From: Planctomycetota bacterium
GTDB taxonomy: Bacteria > Planctomycetota > UBA11346
DNA: 9,854 bases
Direction of reading: 5' to 3'
Assembly (NCBI GenBank): GCA_013816645.1
Contig: JACDEC010000081.1
Location: 1-9,854 of the forward strand
The position numbers and the translations under genes were made by a program. This document shows, piece by piece, positions 5,338 through 9,854 of the stretch (positions within the stretch are counted from its first letter, which is position 1; each line of letters opens with the position of its first letter). The notes beneath the pieces were generated by a model, which saw nothing but the letters and a program-made list of their open reading frames with translations, was not told the DNA's origin and did no database searches.

Positions 5338-5852
5338 GCGCCAAGGCGGGCGGCGCCAAGAAAGGCGGCAAGGCCAAGGACGTCGCCGACGACGTCCAGG
5401 TCATCCTGCGCAACCGCAAGCTGCGCCACGACTACCACGTCGTCGAGTCGTGGGAGGCCGGCATGGTGCTCTCGGGCAGCGAGGTGAAGAGCCTGCGCGG
5501 CGGCGACGTGCAGTGGGCGGACGCTCATGCCCATCTCGATGGCCGCGGCGAGCTCTGGCTCTACGGCCTGCACATCGGCGAATACAAGCAGGCCGCGATG
5601 TTCGGCCACAAGGCCGCGCAGCCGCGCAAGCTGCTGCTCAACCGCCGCGAACTCGACAAGCTCGCCGGCGCGCTCAAAGGCAAGGGCCGCACCGTGGTCC
5701 CCGAGCAGCTGCACTTCAAGGGCGGCTGGGCCAAGATCGTGGTCTGCCTCGGCGAGGGCAAGGACCGCGGCGACAAGCGCCAGGATCTGATCAAGCGCGC
5801 CCAGACCCGCGACGTCGAGCGCGAGATGGCGCGTCGCCTCAAATCGCGCTGA
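5334..5852 (+). CDS. smpB: SsrA-binding protein SmpB
   Basis: SmpB binds tmRNA and delivers it to stalled ribosomes for trans-translation. The 172-residue sequence begins with a Lys/Gly-rich extension (1-18), then the family core: NRKLRHDYHV (27-36), GSEVKSLRGG (48-57), GELWLYGLHI (72-81), PRKLLLNRREL (97-107), VVPEQLHFK (121-129) and GKDRGDKR (142-149), with a basic C-terminal tail. It is slightly longer than the typical 150-160 residues because of the N-terminus. At the position of E. coli His136, just before DKR, this protein has G146. The start is GTG at 5334 without a strong ribosome binding site. It follows the thioredoxin gene closely. No tmRNA gene (ssrA), a frequent neighbour of smpB, is seen in the window. 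A hairpin follows directly after the stop. Confidence 0.95.
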   Translation: MSAKAGGAKKGGKAKDVADDVQVILRNRKLRHDYHVVESWEAGMVLSGSEVKSLRGGDVQWADAHAHLDGRGELWLYGLHIGEYKQAAMFGHKAAQPRKLLLNRRELDKLAGALKGKGRTVVPEQLHFKGGWAKIVVCLGEGKDRGDKRQDLIKRAQTRDVEREMARRLKSR

Positions 5853-5854
5853 CC

Positions 5855-5871
5855 GCCCGCCTTCGGCGGGC
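5855..5871. terminator. Shared hairpin between convergent smpB and exported-protein gene
   Basis: GCCCGCC (5855-5861) and GGCGGGC (5865-5871) pair perfectly around TTC. It fills the 27-base gap between the two convergent stop codons and could serve both genes as a bidirectional terminator. Neither side has a long T-run. Confidence 0.6.
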
Positions 5872-5879
5872 AACCGCGG

Positions 5880-7358
5880 TCACTTCTTGGGCTTCTTCTT
5901 CTCGCGTTCGTCCTTGGCAGCCTGCCGCCGGGCCTCGGCGTCCTTGTCGAGCTGTTCGGCCCGGGCGAGCGCGCCTTCGATGAGTTCCGGCCAGCCCGAC
6001 AGCTTGCCGATATCCTTGGCGAAATCCTTCTCGACCTGCTTGACCAGGCGCGGATTCATCTTCAACGCGCTGGTCAGGGTGATGATGGCAGCGGGGTAGT
6101 TGCGGTTCTTGCACTGCTGGCGCGCCTGCTCCAGCAGCTTGCCGGCGAGCACCGTGAGGTTGATCTCGGCGTCGAGCATGGCGATGCCGACGTCGAGCGT
6201 GTAATCGCGGATCGACGTCAGGTCGAGCGCGTTCTGCATGCGGTAGACCGCGACCTTGCGCTTGTCGCCGAAGTCGAGGGTGACGTCGCCGCCACCGCCG
6301 GTGAGGAAGATGTTGGCCTGGAAGGTGCTGATCTTCCCGCCATTGGCGCCCGCGGCCTTCTGTTCGACCAGCGCCTTGAAGGCGACAATGTCGTTCTCGT
6401 AACCGTTGTCCTTCATCCAGCGCTGGCGCACCTGGTCCTTGCCGAGTTCCCTGAAGATGCCCTGGATGTCGGGCTGGGTACGGAAGCCGGCGGGGATCAT
6501 CAGGTCGACCTGGAGATTGCGGACGCCCATGGTCTGCAGTTCCTTGCCGTTGTAGGTGAAGGCCATGGCGTGCTGGTTGGCGAGGTCGATGACGAAGAAC
6601 TTGTCGGCCTGCCCGGCGACGATCCACAGGTCGCTCTCGGCGATCTTGAGCGCCTGCTCGTTGGCGGAGACCAGGGCCTCCATCTGCTCCTTGAGCTGCT
6701 CCTTGTGCTCCTCCTGCAGGTCGGCCGGCAGCTGGGCGAGGATCTGATCAGGGCTGGGATTCGAATTGTAGGTCTGCGGGATGTAGAGTTCGGGGCCGTA
6801 GTTGTGGTAGGCGACCAGGACGAAATTCTCGCTCGGCATCTCGTAGAGCATGAGCAGGCGCTTGCTCGGGATCCCGAGCATCAGGTAGGTGTTGCTCAGC
6901 GCGGCGCGGACCACGCCGTCGAACTTGTGCTCGACGCCCCAGAATTCCTTCTCGGCTGCCAGCGCGCGCTGCAGCAGGGTAGTCACGCCGGCGGCCGATT
7001 CCTTCTTCGACGGCTTCACCGAGCCGATGACCTTGAAGAGCATGTCCTTCATGTTCGGTGAGTTGTTCAGGCTGCCGAGCTGCAGCGCCGGCACCGGCGG
7101 GGCGTCGGGATCCTTGGCGTAGAGCACGTCCGGCGAGTAGACCACGTTCTCGAGGTAGGTGATGTCGGCGAGGAAGTTCGATGAGGCCTTGCGGTTGAGC
7201 TGGCCATCGAGCACCGAATACAGCGTCATCGTCCCGAGCGTCGGGTTGATGATCACCGTGTTCAGCGAGTTCGGGCTGTTGACGATCAGCGGCGTATCGA
7301 GCGCCGGCAGCGAGGTCAGGACCAGCGATAGGCAGGCGCAAAGGAGCAGACGGATCAT
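5880..7358 (-). CDS. Exported protein of unknown family
   Basis: The 492-residue protein is not one I recognise. Residues 1-19 form a signal peptide (positive charge at R3, hydrophobic LLLCACLSLVLTS, probable cleavage after LPA at 17-19), so it should leave the cytoplasm. The mature part has hydrophobic strands alternating with helices, a charged helical stretch rich in Glu/Lys/Gln (about 213-240), a Gly-rich turn (GGGG at 354-357), and a helical segment at about 401-440 (QARQQCKNRNYPAAIITL) resembling one tetratricopeptide unit. The tail (472-492) is very Lys/Arg/Glu rich and probably disordered. There is no lipobox after the hydrophobic segment and no second membrane helix. The ATG at 7358 is preceded by a strong GGAGG at 7368-7364; an upstream in-frame start would add 28 residues before the signal peptide. 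It lies 131 bases downstream of another unknown gene in the same direction. Confidence 0.85.
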   Translation of the reverse strand: MIRLLLCACLSLVLTSLPALDTPLIVNSPNSLNTVIINPTLGTMTLYSVLDGQLNRKASSNFLADITYLENVVYSPDVLYAKDPDAPPVPALQLGSLNNSPNMKDMLFKVIGSVKPSKKESAAGVTTLLQRALAAEKEFWGVEHKFDGVVRAALSNTYLMLGIPSKRLLMLYEMPSENFVLVAYHNYGPELYIPQTYNSNPSPDQILAQLPADLQEEHKEQLKEQMEALVSANEQALKIAESDLWIVAGQADKFFVIDLANQHAMAFTYNGKELQTMGVRNLQVDLMIPAGFRTQPDIQGIFRELGKDQVRQRWMKDNGYENDIVAFKALVEQKAAGANGGKISTFQANIFLTGGGGDVTLDFGDKRKVAVYRMQNALDLTSIRDYTLDVGIAMLDAEINLTVLAGKLLEQARQQCKNRNYPAAIITLTSALKMNPRLVKQVEKDFAKDIGKLSGWPELIEGALARAEQLDKDAEARRQAAKDEREKKKPKK

Positions 7359-7363
7359 GGGAA

Positions 7364-7368
7364 CCTCC
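7364..7368 (-). promoter_or_regulatory. Strong ribosome binding site deciding the start of the exported-protein gene
   Basis: On the minus strand GGAGG lies five bases before the ATG at 7358. It is the best Shine-Dalgarno match in the window and supports this start over the in-frame ATG at 7442. Confidence 0.75.
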
Positions 7369-7398
7369 AGACGGTCGGGGCGAGCGTGCCGTACCGTG

Positions 7399-7404
7399 AG
7401 TATA
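7399..7404 (-). promoter_or_regulatory. Possible -10 box for the exported-protein gene
   Basis: TATACT on the minus strand (7404-7399) differs from the sigma-70 consensus at one base and lies 40 bases before the start codon. This is a rare AT-rich word in a GC-rich region. No good -35 hexamer is seen at the expected distance, so the call is tentative. If real, the gene can be transcribed independently of the gene upstream. Confidence 0.35.
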
Positions 7405-7453
7405 GCGTCAGGGGGAAGCCGCCGTTGGTGTGGGAGTTTCACACAGGTGTCTG

Positions 7454-7483
7454 ACGCAGGCTGGGCGCGCGCCCACCCTGCGT
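7454..7483 (-). terminator. Hairpin after the 389-residue gene
   Basis: ACGCAGG (7454-7460) pairs with CCTGCGT (7477-7483). After one C-C mismatch, TGGGC (7462-7466) pairs with GCCCA (7471-7475) around GCGC. It starts 6 bases past the stop of the minus-strand gene ending at 7490. No T-run follows, so termination may be partial and read-through into the exported-protein gene is possible. Confidence 0.5.
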
Positions 7484-7489
7484 CCGGAC

Positions 7490-8659
7490 CTATTTCTTCG
7501 GATCCGGAGGCAGCACGAACTCCTTCTCATCCAACCGCTTCTGCACCCATTCGGCGAAGGCCTTGAACGGGCAGAGCATCGCCGATAGCGCCAGCTCCTG
7601 GGTCAGCGGCAGGGGCGGGAAATGGCTCTTGGCGAGGATCGCCAGCCGTTCGCGGAAGCCCTTGCCGACGAACTGGTCGCGGTAGGTGGGATGGTCCGAG
7701 GCCAGCGCGACGCGCGCGTACATCTCGTGGATCTGGATCAGCTTCTGCTGCAGCTGCGAGAGCCGGTAGATCTTCTGAGCCGTGCTCTGGCCCTGCATGA
7801 AGGTGTACAGATGCGGTGTGGCTTCGACCGATTCCAGCCAGCGGATCAGCGTGGGGTAGGCGTCGTATTCCTTGGGGTCGAGCTCGTTGACGTCGAGGTA
7901 GACCAGGAAGACGTCGCGGTAGAACTTGCTGCGGATGCGGTCGCGCACCAGCAGCGCGCGCGCCGCCTTGCGCTCGGCGTCGGGCAGGCCCTCGAGCGGC
8001 TCTTCGAGTTCGCGCGGCAGCACCGGGTCGCCGGTGGATTCCTGCCAGTGCTGGTCGCCGGCGACGCCCTTGCGCAGCCGCTTGACCGTGGCCATCGAAC
8101 GGTCGGCGAACGCCGGGGTGTAGGTCTGGCTGGCGCCCAGGCGCGGAGAGCCGAACTCCGGCGGAACCGGGACCAGCAGCCGCGCGACCATCGCCACCGG
8201 GGTCGGGCGCAGTTCGGCCAGCGACGGCGCCTCGCCCAGGCGTTCGAGGAAGTGCGCGCGCACCAGGCGGTAGAGGCCCATGACGTGCATCTGCAGGGTG
8301 GCCAGTTCGACCGAGCCGCCCTCGCGCAGCAGGCAGAGCTCCTCGATTAGCGCGTCGCGCAGGTTCGCCTCCTTGTAGTTGGCGTCTTCGCTGAGCGTCC
8401 TGAGGGTCTTGCGCACCCGGTCCTGCTCGCTCTCGCTGTCGATGACCTTGAGCATCGCCTGCAGGCGCTCGTTGTCGTGGGTGCCGGCGACCATCGCGTC
8501 GCTGAGCGAGCCCTCCATCTCCTCGACATGGGCGCGGTGGCGCTGGATCAGCAGCGGCCGGCGGGCCGCGGCGATGAACTCCATGGTGCTGCTCAGCGAT
8601 TCGTCGGTGGCGGTGTCGATGCGGTCGCCGTCGTCGGGTCCGGGCTTGGAGATGGCCAT
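7490..8659 (-). CDS. Helical protein of unknown family, 389 residues
   Basis: I do not recognise this protein. It is soluble-looking, with no signal peptide or membrane helix, and appears largely alpha-helical. A charged helical N-terminal half (about 23-145) contains ELCLLREGG at 107-115 and the segment QMHVMGLYRLVRAHFLERLG (123-142). A proline-rich hinge follows (151-175, RPTPVAMVARLLVPVPPEFG), then a variable charged stretch. The C-terminal helical half (about 240-375) contains KFYRDVFLVYLDVNELDP at 245-262 and YRLSQLQQKLIQIHEMYARV at 298-317. No catalytic or nucleotide-binding motif is evident. The open frame extends upstream to 9652 through the antisense of purA; the ATG at 8659 gives the plausible start, though without a Shine-Dalgarno sequence. 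It lies upstream of the exported-protein gene in the same direction, so they may act together. Confidence 0.8.
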   Translation of the reverse strand: MAISKPGPDDGDRIDTATDESLSSTMEFIAAARRPLLIQRHRAHVEEMEGSLSDAMVAGTHDNERLQAMLKVIDSESEQDRVRKTLRTLSEDANYKEANLRDALIEELCLLREGGSVELATLQMHVMGLYRLVRAHFLERLGEAPSLAELRPTPVAMVARLLVPVPPEFGSPRLGASQTYTPAFADRSMATVKRLRKGVAGDQHWQESTGDPVLPRELEEPLEGLPDAERKAARALLVRDRIRSKFYRDVFLVYLDVNELDPKEYDAYPTLIRWLESVEATPHLYTFMQGQSTAQKIYRLSQLQQKLIQIHEMYARVALASDHPTYRDQFVGKGFRERLAILAKSHFPPLPLTQELALSAMLCPFKAFAEWVQKRLDEKEFVLPPDPKK

Positions 8660-8875
8660 GGACAGGGTTTGTGCCACCGGGGACTGGGAGTTGCCAGCAT
8701 TTACCCCCGGCTCGGGCGGGGGGTGCAGCGGGGTGACGCCGGGTGTCGTTCCCGGGTCGGCGCCGGGAACCGGGCGCTGGCGATGGTCTTGCCAGCCTGG
8801 GGGCCGGAATACCCTACCCCCGGCCTGCGTCGGCCGGTCCCGCTCCCGGGGCTCCTGGCGCGGTGAGGCGGGGAC
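8660..8875. promoter_or_regulatory. Divergent control region upstream of purA
   Basis: No gene is seen in these 216 bases, which separate purA from the divergent unknown gene. Three consecutive dyads lie on the purA side: GTTCCCGG/CCGGGAAC with a 7-base spacer (8748-8755 with 8763-8770), CTGGC/GCCAG (8777-8781 with 8791-8795), and GGCCGG/CCGGCC (8802-8807 with 8820-8825). The first has the size and symmetry of an operator. TTGCCA at 8789-8794 could be a -35 element, but no good -10 lies at the right distance. GAGG at 8865-8868 is the purA ribosome binding site. Confidence 0.4.
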
Positions 8876-9854
8876 ATGAGCGCGAGGAATACGGTCGTCC
8901 TGGGGCTGCAATGGGGCGACGAAGGCAAGGGCAAGGTGATCGACCTGCTCAGCGGTCGTTGCGACTTCGTCGTGCGCTGCCAGGGCGGGGCCAACGCCGG
9001 CCACACCGTGGTCGTCGACGGCAAGAAGACCGTCCTGCACCTGCTGCCCTCGGGCGCGCTCCACCCCGGCGCGGCCTGCGTGATCGGCAATGGCGTGGTC
9101 ATCGATCCGCTGGCCCTGCTGCGCGAGCTCGCCGAGCTCGGCGACTTCGGCAAGGAGCTCGCCAAGCGGCTCGCGGTCAGCGATCGCGCCCATCTCGTGC
9201 TGCCCTACCACAAGGCGATGGACGCCGCGGTCGAGCACCGCAAGGGCGACAGCAAGGTCGGCACCACCCTGCGCGGCATCGGCCCGTGCTACGGCGACAA
9301 GATCGCGCGCACCGGGCTGCGCTGCGGCGACCTCGCCGATCTCGTCGGCTTCGAACGCCGCCTGCGCGAACACCTGCGGCTGTTCAACGAACAGCTGCTC
9401 GCCTGGAACGTCACCCAGCTCGCGGTCGACGAGGCCGTCGCCCAGGTGATGCCGGCGTGCCGGACCGTCGCCGGCTTCGTGCGCGACACCGCGTCGATGC
9501 TCCATCGCGCCGCTGAAGCGGACAAGACCATCCTCTTCGAGGGTGCCCAGGGCATCATGCTCGACGTCGACTACGGCACCTACCCGTTCGTCACCAGCTC
9601 GAACACCGGCATCGGCGGGGTGATCACCGGCTCCGGCCTGTCGCACCGCCACCTCGGCCAGGTCATCGGCATCGTCAAGGCGTACAGCACCCGGGTCGGC
9701 GGCGGTCCGTTCCCGGTCGAGCTCAAGGACGCGGTCGGCGACGCGCTGCGCGAGCGCGGCGGCGAGTTCGGCGCCACCACCGGTCGTCCGCGGCGCTGCG
9801 GCTGGCTCGATCTGGTCGCGGTGCGCTTCGCCGCCCGGCTCAACGGCGTCGACG
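8876..9854 (+). CDS. purA: Adenylosuccinate synthetase, 5' part (runs off the window)
   Basis: This cytoplasmic enzyme joins IMP and aspartate with GTP hydrolysis to form adenylosuccinate, the first step from IMP to AMP. The first 326 codons are present; the family has about 430 residues, so roughly the last quarter lies outside. The N-terminal loop GLQWGDEGKGK is at 10-20, with the catalytic aspartate at D15 (E. coli D13). GGANAGHT at 37-44 carries the catalytic histidine H43 (E. coli H41). GTTLRGIGPCYGDKIARTGLR (129-149) is the IMP-binding loop, EGAQGIMLDVDYGTYPFVTS lies at 222-241, and GEFGATTGRPRRCGWLD at 296-312 is the conserved region near the GTP/aspartate loop. GAGG seven bases before the ATG at 8876 supports the start. 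It is divergent from the unknown gene pair and is not visibly in an operon within the window. Confidence 0.97.
   Translation, partial: MSARNTVVLGLQWGDEGKGKVIDLLSGRCDFVVRCQGGANAGHTVVVDGKKTVLHLLPSGALHPGAACVIGNGVVIDPLALLRELAELGDFGKELAKRLAVSDRAHLVLPYHKAMDAAVEHRKGDSKVGTTLRGIGPCYGDKIARTGLRCGDLADLVGFERRLREHLRLFNEQLLAWNVTQLAVDEAVAQVMPACRTVAGFVRDTASMLHRAAEADKTILFEGAQGIMLDVDYGTYPFVTSSNTGIGGVITGSGLSHRHLGQVIGIVKAYSTRVGGGPFPVELKDAVGDALRERGGEFGATTGRPRRCGWLDLVAVRFAARLNGVD

Noticed and set aside
8660..9652. Upstream extension of the minus-strand frame of the 389-residue gene to 720 residues
   Set aside because: The extra part is antisense to purA, whose protein sequence is conserved and unmistakable. It is a shadow of high GC content.
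1..9854. Mobile element, phage, CRISPR or defence system
   Set aside because: No repeat-spacer array, transposase, integrase, nuclease or toxin-antitoxin pair was seen; the recognised genes are housekeeping.

Overview
The window is about 9.9 kb of GC-rich bacterial chromosome, densely coding, with nine protein genes: six of recognised family, one with a recognisable fold but no known function, and two of unknown family. There is no integrase, transposase, phage gene, CRISPR array, rRNA or tRNA that I can see, so this looks like core genome. The phylum cannot be fixed from the window. Several genes lack a visible Shine-Dalgarno sequence (pheA, trpC, the L7/L12-like gene, smpB, the 389-residue gene), and orientations alternate almost gene by gene. 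Both would fit a member of the PVC group such as Planctomycetota, but that is a guess.

Layout. 1-133: short hairpins and a direct repeat. 134-1240 (+): pheA, bifunctional chorismate mutase/prephenate dehydratase. 1241-1448: tandem hairpins and a degenerate GC-rich repeat block. 1449-2327 (-): a phytanoyl-CoA dioxygenase-like Fe(II)/2-oxoglutarate enzyme. 2328-2666: divergent intergenic region with several dyads and a perfect 14-bp palindrome. 2667-3443 (+): trpC. 3444-3674: convergent, hairpin-rich intergenic region. 3675-4721 (-): a 348-residue protein with two L7/L12-C-terminal-domain-like segments. 4892-5302 (+): a TXNDC17/TRP14-like thioredoxin. 5334-5852 (+): smpB. 5880-7358 (-): an exported protein of unknown family. 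7490-8659 (-): a 389-residue helical protein of unknown family. 8876-9854 (+): the first 326 codons of purA, which runs off the window.

How the genes relate. pheA and trpC act on two branches from chorismate (phenylalanine and tryptophan), but they sit as separate units with a dioxygenase gene between them. The thioredoxin and smpB are close, co-directional and may be translationally coupled through a 12-codon mini-ORF. The two unknown genes at 5880-8659 are also co-directional and may be functionally linked. purA (adenylosuccinate synthetase, AMP synthesis) is divergent from them.

The most unusual content is the L7/L12-like double-domain protein with its repeated short acidic motif, the eukaryote-like TRP14 thioredoxin beside smpB, an SmpB with glycine where E. 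coli has His136, and the palindrome just upstream of trpC. I see no clear evidence of a complete new multi-gene system.
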